The notes under the pieces were generated by a model, which made no database searches, was not told the origin of the DNA, and was given only the letters and a program-made list of their open reading frames with translations. Of a DNA stretch of 60,000 nt, positions 35,390-45,842 are shown piece by piece (the stretch's first letter is position 1; every line of letters starts with the position of its first letter). The stretch comes from Polytrichum commune (Eukaryota; Streptophyta; Polytrichopsida; Polytrichales; Polytrichaceae), in the NCBI GenBank assembly GCA_950295325.1, contig OX485803.1:34365554-34425553 (forward strand), in the 5' to 3' direction. The position numbers and the translations under genes were made by a program.

Positions 35390-36282
35390 GTTTCCAGCCA
35401 CCGATACCCAAAAACCTTCCCACACACTACACTAGTCATGGCCGTCGTAACATAAAACCCGAGCAATGGAAAACCCACCCCTTTCGTAGCCAATCATATC
35501 GCTCCATTCCCCTACAATTCCTCCCCACAGCCACCCTCAAGCGGCCCCTTACTTACTAAGTACCACCACACGACACAACATTCAAACCCCCTGGCTGCTC
35601 ACCACATGCCCTGTGTCACCCAAACAGAAAGAGCCATGCATCACTAAACTCTCCCCCCTCTCAACAGTGTGTCGGGCGTCACACAAAGAGACACCGAGAA
35701 TCCCGTAAAGGAAAGGGGGGGGCGCTAGTAACTTACTAGTAACTTACTAGTCAGGTGGGAGCCGCTTAAGAAGTTAGTAAGTTGGGAACGAAGAAGAAGA
35801 AGAAACCAGCACCAGCACCACGACCCCCCAGCAGCAGCAGCAGCAGTACGAGTAGAGTACTGTACGCCAGAGTATGGAAGTCCATAGTACCTTCTCCCTC
35901 CCTCCCTCCCTCCCTCCCTGCCTGCCTGCCTCTCTCTCCCTCTCCCTCCCTTTATTCCGATGAGTTCCATAAATAATAAGGGCAAGTGTAGGAGGGGGTT
36001 TTGTGTATTGTGGTGTGGGGTGTGTGTGTTGTGGGTTTGCGTGTGTGGCAGCTGGAAGGCCCCCACCGGGCCTGGCCTCTGACAATCTCCATGAAGGCCG
36101 GCCTCCCGTGTCTCTATGTCTCTATATAACTTATGTCCCTCTTTCTCTTACTCTTGCTCTTGCTCTCATTCATCGACCTCCTCCTCGTTCCGGGGGTGCG
36201 GAGGAGCCACACGCCCGGTTGACCACCGCTCGCTTGCTTCCTTGCTTCCTTGCTTGGGATGCGGCCCTAGGGGCGAGATATA
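35390..36282 (+). promoter_or_regulatory. CT-rich, promoter-like island without a supported gene
   Basis: GC and pyrimidine content rise sharply against the AT-rich surroundings. The island has an AAG/AGC-type trinucleotide tract (35791-35846), (CCCT)n/(CCTG)n at about 35896-35928, a TATA-like CTATATAACTT at 36122 and then CTCTTGCTCTTGCTCTC with CTCCTCCTCGTTCCGG. In plants this combination (Y-patch, TATA, pyrimidine-rich leader) is typical of a promoter and 5' UTR. A family A MITE begins at 36283 and no coding sequence follows. Frames of 60-113 codons here are low-complexity. It could be a decapitated promoter, a non-coding RNA promoter or simple low-complexity DNA. Confidence 0.35.
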
Positions 36283-36650
36283 ATGTATGTGGGTGTTATT
36301 CGGTTCGTTTGCCATGCATGTTCTCATACTTGTGTTGATTGGATCTACACAACTGAACTCTTGTGTTGCATTTGCAAATTCGATGACGAAGCGTCAGTAG
36401 AAAACGGATTGGTAATCGGATCTCTCTTGATTTAGTTAGGATTGCTGGAAGTGCACATCTGTTGACTCCTTGATTGAGTATGTGGCTTCTTCCAAGTTGT
36501 GCTCATTGGGGTAGAGTAGTTGATAATATTTGAGGATGCGGTCCGGTTCCTTTTTTACGTGCGTCTTTATGGTGTTGGCTCTTTGATCCTCGCCAAACCA
36601 CAAAACCGATCAAATTTAGGGGTCCAATTAAGAGGAGGAACCACATACCT
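36283..36650 (-). mobile_element. Family A MITE-like element, reverse copy, complete
   Basis: The left end ATGTATGTGGGTGTTATTCG and right end GGAACCACATACCT are flanked on both sides by TA (36281-36282 and 36651-36652). The interior includes TGTGTTGCATTTGCAAATTC and TGGTGTTGGCTCTTTGATCC, shared with the copies at 17539 and 8678. At 368 bp with clean ends, this is a good reference copy of the family. Confidence 0.75.
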
Positions 36651-39281
36651 TATATTTGATGAAACCACGGGTTTATTCCCAAACCCTGAGTTTATGGGAA
36701 TTGGGATGAAGTCATCCCAAGCTGCCACACACAAAGAGTGATGTCGGGTTATTAAAAACCTATTTTTTCTAGCTTGTCCTTCTAGGATGGGTGGGCCATG
36801 TTAGCCTTGCATGGGTTGATCTAGGATTTAGGACAACGGGTCTCATACATAGACCCTACTTTAAATCCTTAAAAATCTCTTAGAGTTCAAAAGAGACGGG
36901 AAGAGGAGGTCTGACCAAAAGTTTCACCCGACTTTCAAAAATAAGATTGTATACATGATGAACCAACAAGCTCCTCATAGACAATTTTCTCAAAGAAGGA
37001 TCAAACCCACGGTATCGTCCCTCCTCAACTTGTACGCATAACTCTATTGTCATGGGCACTTTTGAACTCCACATGCAATTTTGTACGTTGTGATCGGATC
37101 GAGGATGGGTAGCAATTGAGATTGTGAAGATCGTCATTCCAATTTTCAAGATTGGAAGTTAGATGAATTCATTGTAAAAGACCAAAGTGAAGAATCTCAT
37201 TCTCTCTAGAAACTTAAATAGGTGCTCGTGATTGTGCTAACTATTGAGCCTATGTGTGTGTGTGTGCACTAGTACGGTCATATGGTTTTGGGAATCCGAA
37301 GTTCCTTTTTTTCATGGTTGCGGAGCCACATGCCCGGTAGATCACCAATTGTGTGTGGTTAAGTTAAGGTGCACAACCCTGTTACGACACTTCCGACTCC
37401 TCAAAAAAATTGGCCATTGGGTTCAATCGGAAATATTTGCACCCAATTAGCAATTGTGAAAGATGATGATTGTTAGTTACAGTATCATAGATAGAGTTGA
37501 GATGCCAATGTTATGAGAGATCAATGTGAAAGTCTTGTTTTCTATAGATTGTCACATAGACCCCTCTCTGTTGTGGTAAATTGTCGAGCCGCTAATGGTA
37601 TTTATATCTTCTGAACACATATCTCGTGACAAGTGTCTTTATAGTGTTTGTTCTTAATTACGAGCCTTGCTACATACCACTCCACATGTGCATCTTTGGT
37701 GGTTGTGTAGAGTGACCACATAAGGTACATATATTATGTCAAGATCTTACCGCACCCACTTCGTTAAGGGTAACGTAGAAGTTTTTGGGAGCCATAAGCT
37801 TACTACACGTGACCATTCAAAGATGGTGGCTAGCCGAGACGTGCTCCTCAATATTTCTTCCATGACATGGTCAAACCACCACTTAAATTGTATAATCCAA
37901 CATCATTCCTCTTGAAAACTTGTAATGCAAGCAACGAAAGGAAAAGTTATCAATTATGCCATATTTCATGATAGGAAATGCCATGAAATGAACTATAGAA
38001 TAGGTGGATTATGAAATGCATGCCATAAGTTATCAAGCCATTTTTTGCATAGTTGCACGAGCTCAAAGCATACATCCCCTTTCATTCGTTGGGACTGATG
38101 TGTGCAATTGTAGAACGAGCGGAAATCATTTTGGGATGACTTCCAATTGAAGAAGGTGAAGCATCCATTTCTACATCCACTTTAGGACCACTTTCTTATA
38201 TGTAATAAATGCATTATAAACAAACCTACAACACACAAGACATGCTTGTTTGAACGTGGTTGATTGTTTGTTGATAGATAGCCTCACACTAAAGGAGGTG
38301 CATTCTAAGCACACGTGAACCTTGAAACTTGGTCCCGCAACACTATTACTTTACGAATCACGGAATTTGTACTACGACAAGAATTCCCAATAGCATATGC
38401 AATTGCCTCGATTGCATTTTTCCTTGTTCATAAATGCTAGGAGAATAAACTCTTCAACTCACCGATCCATTGTCCCAAATTGGTTTTTGAAGTTGGAAGT
38501 GCCCATGAAAGATAGACGCACGGAGCTTATATATCATCTTTCATAACCATCGCCTTTACCACAATTTTTGGATTGACTGGACTTTTTACCTTACCTATCA
38601 TAGTCCTAGGACAATTTAAGCAAATCCTTGTTGAAGACTTAATTTTACTTTCAAAGTTTGATTAGATTCTCACTTTTCCTTCACAAAAATGAGGTTTCTT
38701 GATAGCAATCTTTTTCTTCCAAGCTTCTCGACATAATCCCTAAATAATGCTATCAATGCCAAAATCACCATGGTACTACAATATTGTGATGGATTAGTTC
38801 CAAGACAAGCTTACTTACCACATTAAGCAAGGTGGAGTTCATTTGAACATTATGGCGGAACATCGGTATCTCACAATACATCAATTAAACCCTAAAATCC
38901 GCGTTGACGTAAAAAATGATCAGTTGAAGGTGATCAAAGCAGCGTTGAGATTATCTCGACGTCCTATACACACACTGATATTCAAAGTTCATTTGTATTT
39001 TCAATCACTTACAACCACAAAACCAAACGTTAAGGAGGCTCCGATTTGTTTGGGGCATTGTTGTTCCGCCATAAGATTCATTTGTCCGTTCCTTTTGAAC
39101 TTGGTTCTTGAAGACATTAGAATTTTTGTACCCAACATTGATCTGTTTATATAGGCACTTTGATAAGCTAGAATGGTCTTCATAACAGTCTTTTACATGA
39201 CATTTTATAATAGGAATCACAATACTCATTGTGTAGGGATGATAGTATAACACTAATTGTGGTGGGGTTCCCACTGTGTTA
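36651..39281. other. Intergenic DNA, mostly unrecognised
   Basis: Faint A3 traces occur near 37520-37680 (AAAGTCTTGTTTTCTATAG, GTGTTTGTTCTTAATTACG), and a (GT)n run lies at about 37251-37265. The 103-codon frame at 38843-39154 has no recognisable domain. Nothing else is supported. Confidence 0.45.
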
Positions 39282-39675
39282 GAGCATCCTCAGTCGGTCT
39301 AGGTAAAGCTCACTGCAAACCAAAACCTATCTTTTGACTGACCTAAAATTAGAAACTGAAATTACCATCATTAGAAGCACACCTAAATAAACGTGAGATA
39401 TTTCTCAAGAAAAAAGAATTGTAAAAATTTGACGTAGGTGAAATCCCTCATTGAAAACACCACATTTTCAAAATTTAGAGGGAGTGCACCAAATCTTGCT
39501 TTAAAATGGAAAGATCCTCCCACACTCCCTCCAAATTTTTGACATTTAGAGGGAGTGTGGGAGGATTTGTCCATTTTAAGCAAGATTTGGTGCACTCCCT
39601 CTAAATTTTGAGCAATTTTAAGCAAGATAGGTCTTGGTTTGCAGTGAGCTTTACCTAGACCGACTGAGGATGCTC
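39282..39675. mobile_element. Tourist-like (PIF/Harbinger-type) foldback MITE
   Basis: The termini GAGCATCCTCAGTCGGTCTA and their inverse form 52-bp TIRs with a single mismatch (39282-39333 and 39624-39675). Both sides carry TTA (39279-39281 and 39676-39678), the 3-bp target duplication of PIF/Harbinger elements, and GAGCATC-type ends are typical of plant Tourist MITEs. A second nested palindrome lies inside at 39468-39611, with arms containing TTAGAGGGAGTGCACCAAAT and GGGAGTGTGGGAGGAT. Most of the 394-bp element can therefore fold on itself. The 108-codon - strand frame is a by-product. Confidence 0.92.
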
Positions 39676-39678
39676 TTA

Positions 39679-40989
39679 GCATGTGCAAACTACCAAGGAA
39701 CTGATGCATATGCTAATTATCTCATAAACTCTCATGCTTAAGTTAATAAGTAAGAAAAGAAATGTCAATGTGCACGACCTCGCGTGAATGTAGAGACCTG
39801 CTCTCCTTTACAATGATCATGTTTTATCAAGCGTCACGGTGTGCTTCATTTTTGTTTAATATGAATATGGAGATAAAGTAGGTGGGTAGTTGGTACCTAG
39901 GGTCGGGTTTATATCACAGTGAAAGAAGCACATGAATCACTATATTCATTAATTAGAGACTTTGGAAAGTCTCAAAATAAATGCAGATGGTTTAATATCT
40001 AGTTCAATTTCTTATTGTAATGACATGCATTTGTGCCAAGTTGGTTAGTGCCGCCCATGCAAATCACTTTATTAAGTCACATTGAAATTTTTGTTTGGGT
40101 TTGTCTTGTTCTTTATTTGAAAACCACATCCTTAAATAGTCTCAAAATCATGAAAAAGTCTCCGATCACCGAATATAGTGATATGGGCTCTAAACGGCTT
40201 CTTTTTTTTCATTCAAGTATGAAGTTTGGTTTCTCGCACTAGGTGGAGTGTTTTTTTGAGTTGGGATCACCAAGATATGGCGGGAAAGTTGTGGTACATC
40301 AATGCCACTTGATTTTCATACTTTGGACTCAAAACCTAGTGTAAACTCCTTGAGTACAAAGGTTTCCTAAGGACTGGTTGGTTTTAACACCATGCCCACA
40401 CTAGGAGCAACAAGTGGGCCACAATAATGGGCCAATTTCCATCTCGACACAACTTTCTATCTTATGTACTGTACAATGAAGTGAACATGCGAAATTGTAG
40501 TACGAAATATCCAATGAAGTCACTGTGAGTAGAACGAAAAGTCCTGAATGATAACAATAAATTCTATAAATAGAGGAACTTTCGCTATCAGGAGAGACTC
40601 ATGTTATTGCCGAGGAGCAGCGACTGGCCCTAGTGTGGACACGGTATAAGGTTGGTTTGGCATCGGGCCCTACTAGTGTGAACCTATGCGCGATCACTCT
40701 TCTTTGACTTTTGACAACCAATAATTGGTGATGTTTTTTTCAAAAGGGGTTGCGGCTGCTTGGTTGATGAACGAGTCGAGTGCTTAAATTAGTTCCCATG
40801 TTGCTCTACGAATTGGTGGGTTCTTTAACTTTATTATTAGTGACATCAGCCTTTTCATGACTTTTCGAGGTTTATTTATGATCCTGTCCGTATGTAAGAG
40901 GATTCGACCATTTTGAAAAGTTTGAATTTCCTTTGTCCACGAAACTGACAGTGAACTTCATATCTGAAACAATGAAGGGGAAGAATCGA
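39679..40989. other. Intergenic DNA with reversed family B trace
   Basis: Around 40240-40350, ATATGGCGGGAAAGTTGTGG, ATCAATGCCACTTG and CTAGTGTAAACTCC read as a reversed, decayed family B fragment. CATGCCCACACTAGG near 40392 resembles one end of family H. No gene. Confidence 0.4.
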
Positions 40990-41115
40990 CGGCTTCTTAC
41001 AGATGAACTGGTTGGGTTTGAGGAAAAAACTTGTCGATGTCCAAGACTTTAGGAAAATTACCATCGTTGTGGAGGCATACAAAGAATATGCCCCAAATTA
41101 ATAAAGAAAAAACGT
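40990..41115 (+). repeat. Family D repeat, copy 3
   Basis: TTACAGATGAACTGGTTGGG, TTTGAGGAAAAAACTTG, CCAAGACTTTAGGAAAATTA and ATGCCCCAAATTAATAAAG follow the family D order. Confidence 0.55.
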
Positions 41116-41148
41116 GAAATGTTAACATGCAACTAGTTGAACTTACAG

Positions 41149-41292
41149 CATGCCCACACGAACAGGTGTGGACAACCAATGAATGGCTCCTACTAGTAGG
41201 GGCCCCTTTTAACTCCAAGCCACTGGATGTAACCAATGCTGGTAGGAACCAACCATCCACTGGTGGCCCACACTTACTAGTGTGAGCATGCG
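41149..41292. mobile_element. Family H MITE-like element, copy 1
   Basis: The ends are imperfect inverted repeats: GCATGCCCACACGAACAGGT and, on the other side, GGCCCACACTTACTAGTGTG with AGCATGC. The interior TAACTCCAAGCCACTGGATG and TAACCAATGCTGGTAGG match the copy at 49109-49270. Length is about 144 bp, with no target duplication resolved. Confidence 0.6.
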
Positions 41293-41649
41293 TTTTGAAA
41301 CAACAAAGCATCTCTACCGATTATGCTCTAAAAATCTCCATGGACACTGATCTGAAAAAATTTAGGTCTCCTGAGCAAAAGCCTTGTTTTTTCATCATGG
41401 TCAGGCCCAGTCTTGGTAAGGGCATTATTATTCGTATTAAATTACTCGTTTTTTTGCAGGCACCTTTCGTACTTTGACTGCATTGGAAAAAGTGAAAAAG
41501 CAGAAAGGAAAAAAGGAACAAATATATAGTAATATTATTTCTTTAATTTATTAATTTCATGTTCCCTTTGGCATTTTGTTGATCTTTCAGACCACTGCCC
41601 GGGAAGTTTTTGGGCATAGTCAGTCAAAGATCCTAGTGATTCTAAATCC

Positions 41650-41835
41650 AACCAGACACATATTGACATCTTCCGGTTTTGCTTTAATTCATTCGAGGTA
41701 TATTCTTCTATAGATTCCTCTAAAATGATCCGTAATTCTCATGAAGTCTCCAACTTCAACCGGTTATTTCTCAAACTCAACCGGTTCATCTGTAACTAAC
41801 CACCGGTTCTCCCCGAGCAGTATTTCAGACACATA
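41650..41835 (-). repeat. Family D repeat, reverse copy, richest in ACCGGTT
   Basis: On the - strand this reads GTTACAGATGAACCGGTTGA, GTTTGAGAAATAACCGGTTG, AAGTTGGAGACTTCATGAGA, TTTTAGAGGAATCTATAGA, ATACCTCGAATGAATTAAAG and CAAAACCGGAAGATG. It appears to be the least decayed D copy in the window, with three near-palindromic ACCGGTT sites. Confidence 0.65.
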
Positions 41836-41918
41836 GAACTTGGCTTTTTGATTTTGATTTTGATTTTGATTTTTTTAATTGATAAACTCCATTCTTCATT
41901 AGTAGGTAACCCATAGGG

Positions 41919-42035
41919 TGGGTTTACATTAGGGCCCAATACCAAGAAAATCCAAATCAAGCGATTCCATCGATCAAGAGCAAAAAGTTGGGCATAAGGA
42001 GTTTACACTACCAAGGCTCAAGTCTAGAGTAAACC
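41919..42035 (+). mobile_element. Family B fragment (left end)
   Basis: AGGGTGGGTTTACATTAGGG, AGCGATTCCATCGATCAAGA and TAAGGAGTTTACACTA match the left third of the copy at 45542. The rest is missing. Confidence 0.5.
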
Positions 42036-42536
42036 CATTAAAAAAACACCATGAAACATTTGATTTGACGTGTGGTGTTCATCTATTACAGTAGTCTTCG
42101 TGACTCGTCATGCAACATCAAGTGTCACATGACACCTCTTTCTCTTCGCCACCCACTCTTACCCAACCCAATTAGTGTGGGTCACACTAACGACTAGTGT
42201 GGGCCACACCAAAATCCGATGGTGAGTGGAGTGTAGCAAGGGTTGTTTGTTTGTTTTTCCTTTTCTTCCTTCCTGGGTGTTGGAGATTCGATGGCCTGAA
42301 TTGAGTCCTGGTTTTGTGGGCTTTTTGAAACTTGGCCCATCCGTGACTACTACTACACCATAAACCCTGAGCCCCATCATCTTCTTTGTCAGCCCATTCT
42401 CCAACAACAAAACAAGGCCCAACCCTATCATTCGGCTCTCCTCTTTGTCACGAAGGAGCCTTAGCTTTGTTCCCAGAGTGTATGAATATGCAGTCTAGTG
42501 GTGGTCAATCATGGCATGAAGTTATTGGCCAATGAG
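42036..42536. other. Intergenic DNA, nothing recognised
   Basis: TAGTGTGGGTCACACTAACG and ACTAGTGTGGGCCACACC (about 42173-42210) are short inverted motifs like family H ends. The 90-codon - strand frame (42159-42431) has no motif. Confidence 0.4.
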
Positions 42537-42561
42537 CCCCCCCCCCCCTCCCCCCCCCCTT
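42537..42561. repeat. C-homopolymer tract
   Basis: Two C-runs broken by one T; prone to slippage and to sequencing error. Confidence 0.9.
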
Positions 42562-42623
42562 GGGATTCCGCCACGCCTTACTAAGTTGTAAAGTGTAGCT
42601 CCTCCACAATCTCGACAAGCATG

Positions 42624-42845
42624 GCATATGTGGGTGTTATTTGGGTCGTTTTTCATGTCCTCCGACTTCTACTCATTATATCTACACAACAACAACAACA
42701 AAAACTTGTGTTGCATTGGGCAAATCTACGGTGAAACCTATGCAAAAACCACATTCAAAATCAGCCCTCCCTGTTTTCAGTTATGGTCATAGGTATGTGT
42801 TGACTAATGTTACAAGTCTCCTGCAATCTCGATGAGCATACGATA
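42624..42845 (-). mobile_element. Family A fragment
   Basis: The left end GCATATGTGGGTGTTATTTG is intact. The interior TGTGTTGCATTGGGCAAATC, TACGGTGAAACC and TGTTGACTAATG match the copies at 17539 and 36283. The right half is missing. Confidence 0.55.
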
Positions 42846-42896
42846 TATACTACATGCGGATTTGTTGTTGGGAGGGGTAGTACTTAATTAGCACTA

Positions 42897-43320
42897 TCAA
42901 GTACCTGACTTGAATACAATAACATTGGTGGTGTGAACTGGTATCGTCTTTTGTTTTGTTACCGTTCGGGTATCTGTAATGAGGACTTCACATTATTTTT
43001 TGTGATACCAACATGGGTATGGGTATTTGACATTAGTTTGGTTTACGATACTGTTTGGGTCTATATACCATGCATGAAACTTCATACGTAAGCAAAGTCA
43101 CCCTAGTATAAAACCAACTCAAGATGGTATTGACACAAAGGATAACTCGGGTATACATAGTTTCTCTCATCTTCACATACCCAATAAACATCAATATTTG
43201 AGTGGTATTACAGTTAAGATACCCACATGGAGGTTCTTTGATACCATAATTGATGTTGATTAATGATACCATGCATTCGCGTGTATACCAAACCAACATT
43301 GGACAACACCCCCCACCATT
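42897..43320 (-). repeat. Family E repeat, uninterrupted copy
   Basis: It serves as the empty-site reference for the copy at 24830-25805. GATACC/GGTATC motifs recur throughout in both directions (at 42930, 42998, 43060, 43153 and 43224 among others). The 136-codon - strand frame at 43033-43443 has no recognisable domain and its counterpart is broken in the other copy. The strand is arbitrary. Confidence 0.55.
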
Positions 43321-43873
43321 TGACAAGAATTTGGGTTCACTAGTAACACCTACCACATGGGTGTGGTAAAACAACCAATGTTGAACTGGCGTATAGGTGA
43401 ATGCATGGTGTGTATCAACAATCAACATTAACACTAGCATCATAGAACTTGCTCGTGGGTAACGGACTTGTAGTGATACATGGTGGGTATCTCAAGGCGA
43501 GAGCATCTTTGTATGCTCAATTTCTTATATGGATATTGATACATGACGATTTTACCTAGGTATGAAGATTCTTGCATGATACATATATTGGAATGGTATC
43601 TACAACATAAATATCTTCAAATATTTATATCCTACTAGTGTCTTTTTAAATTTAAAATTCTCATTGTACACATATGAATGGTATAAACAAAAATACAATA
43701 TCAATCCAACATTAATAATAATTTGCCTTTTTTTACTATTTTTTACTAATTATACAAATTTGTTGGCCCACTACACCAAACCGATGTCTCTAACCTCATA
43801 TCAAGGATCGATGTGGGCAAAGAGCTATATAAAGGGGAGAGCGTACAATGTTTCTTTGCGGTTTTGCCCCTCA
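43321..43873. other. Intergenic DNA, nothing recognised
   Basis: AT-rich with further GATACATG-type motifs from the family E margin. The 95-codon frame at 43664-43951 runs into the following hairpin and has no motif. Confidence 0.4.
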
Positions 43874-44018
43874 CATAACATTATTCAGGTCCATAACAAT
43901 GTTTTGTGGGACTGGCAATATTTCATGGAATATTCTCCACATCAAAACTAAATGTGGAGAAGATCCGGGAATATTGTCAGTCCCACATAACAATGTTATG
44001 AATATGAATAATGTTATG
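43874..44018. mobile_element. Foldback (hairpin) MITE, ~68-bp arms
   Basis: The left arm starts CATAACATTATTC and runs through CATAACAATGTTTTGTGGGA to ATTCTCCACAT. After about 8 bases the right arm returns as ATGTGGAGAA, AATATTGTCAGTCCCACATA and GAATAATGTTATG. The arms match over about 68 bp with roughly ten mismatches and one small offset. The transcript of either strand would form a single long stem. No coding capacity; target duplication unresolved. Confidence 0.85.
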
Positions 44019-45179
44019 CACAATAACTTTATTCTCTTGACATAATTACCTTAAACTCGATCCCCCTCCCCCTTCTCATGAAACCCCAAATTGCTGCATA
44101 TTCTTGAATAGCAAAAGTTCGGAAGTATGTTTTTTTTTATCACACCTCAGCTTCCCCAAACCACAACCCCGAGCCACATGGCACTTGAACCAAGTTAATA
44201 TATTCACGCATGCATTTATGCTCTCTACTCCTTGCCTCTTGACGCATTCCCGTGTGCAAATTCCACCCACGTTACCATGCTATTCTTGCCGCATTCCCCA
44301 AATCTAGCAATATTTTGTCGTATTAGGGCCACATATTCACACAAGCTAAGGGGTTATGACCATGTGATTGTGAGAGCCTTTGATTCTCATCCAAAGGTTG
44401 TACCACTAACATAGTCTGTCAAAAATCGTGTCATGTTTGATCTTTACATGTGCCAGAATGTGATTTCCACATGGGATATAAACATGTCTTGACAGATGTG
44501 TGCATGACACGTGACAAAATTTGAGGAAAAAAATGTTTATTTTGTGTCATAATAGAAAGCTCTCTACGGTGTTACCTAGTCTTCAAACATCTCTCTAGAT
44601 GTAGACTAAGTGTATGAACTAATGTGGTTTTATGATTGAGGTCTCATGCTAATTAAAGTGGTCCTCGTGACTTGTATTGTGACATCCTCTCCATGTGATT
44701 GCATGAAAATTGTCGGGGGGGTCGATAGTGGATAGTGCATGCTATATTGAGTAAGTTATTTAGTGTGCTCGTGCATTCATGCAACATGACAATGTTGGTG
44801 TTCCTACTTCAAGGCAAGGCCTTACATGGTCACTCTTATTAAACCGTACACCTATGTTTTGAGTGGTATGTGACAAGATACGTGGTTAAGAACGGAGCCC
44901 AAAAAAGAAACACATGCCACGAGGATATCGGATTAGGTGCTCACCCATTCTACAAAATATATTGTCATCATTGTGACCTTTTGAATAAGGTGTGTCTTAC
45001 TATGCTAAATTCATGGTTTTGAGTTATGGAGATATTGACATGTGCATACATGTGGAGTTGTGTGAGTATTTTTCTCATCAACACAAAATACTATCACAAC
45101 AAGCCGCGTTACATATTTTTTAATATCCACAAAACATCATATAATTATGAACAATTGCTCTAACAAGCCTACCGCTTTA
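44019..45179. other. Intergenic DNA, faint A3 trace
   Basis: GAGTGGTATGTGACAAG and AAAAAGAAACACATGCCACG (about 44858-44920) recall the A3 interior. No gene supported. Confidence 0.4.
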
Positions 45180-45370
45180 GGCCCAATTCTTGACATTAGT
45201 GAGGGGCCTATGTGATCGTTCTAAAGAGAGTGGTCACAACTTCACTTTTACCTCACACCTTTTGCATCACAACCCCGATTCTAAACCATGAAACTACAAA
45301 CTTCACAATTGCTAACCGGATTGGACAACTCCGGGTCCTATCCAAGGTCGGAATCGTTGGTAACGTTAAT
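45180..45370 (+). repeat. Family F repeat, copy 4
   Basis: GGGCCTATGTGATCG, TTTTGCATCACAACCCCGAT, GAAACTACAAACTTCACAAT and CCGGATTGGACAACTCCGGG match the F order. Confidence 0.45.
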
Positions 45371-45541
45371 TAAGATGCAATAGTGCCCGGATACTTAAAA
45401 GAATGTCGTAGTGGGAAGCACGTAAATTTATGCACTTGAGAGTTGTCAGAATGGCATCGTCTATTTTGGGTTGTATATTGATACAAATCCCATTCCTAAC
45501 AACTTACTCCTCCTCCACCCTCCTTGCATGCCGCCCAAAAT

Positions 45542-45827
45542 AGGGTGGGTTTACGCTAGAGTCCAAGACCACATAAGCTCCAAATTCGAGCGCTCTTAGT
45601 AGTTGAGAGTAAAAAGTTTGGACCCAAGGATTTTATACCATGGACAAGGTCCAAGTTGTGGAAAAATGAAGCATTTGCTAATGCGGCATCCATTTTCCGT
45701 CAAATCTTAGTAATATTCGATGAAGAGTATATTTCCTTTACTTTGAGAAATCAATAATCCAAAAGTATGATTCAAGTAATACGGACTCCAAGTTTCTTGG
45801 TCCCGGACCTCATTGTAAATCCACCCT
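45542..45827 (+). mobile_element. Family B element, best-preserved copy
   Basis: The left end AGGGTGGGTTTACGCTAGAG and right end GACCTCATTGTAAATCCACC with CT are inverted repeats over about 30 bp. Between them are AAATTCGAGCGCTCTTAGTA, GGACCCAAGGATTTTATACC, GGCATCCATTTTCCGTCAAA and AAGTTTCTTGGTCCCGGACC. Length is 286 bp, non-coding. The family A copy starts only 15 bp further right. Confidence 0.65.
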
Positions 45828-45842
45828 TACGGCTTACATATA

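Noticed and set aside
38843-39154. 103-codon frame (+) as a small gene
   Set aside because: No recognisable motif and no homologous frame in the window. An overlapping - strand frame of similar length is equally open.
43033-43443. 136-codon - strand frame
   Set aside because: Lies within repeat family E, whose other copy is not open in this frame.
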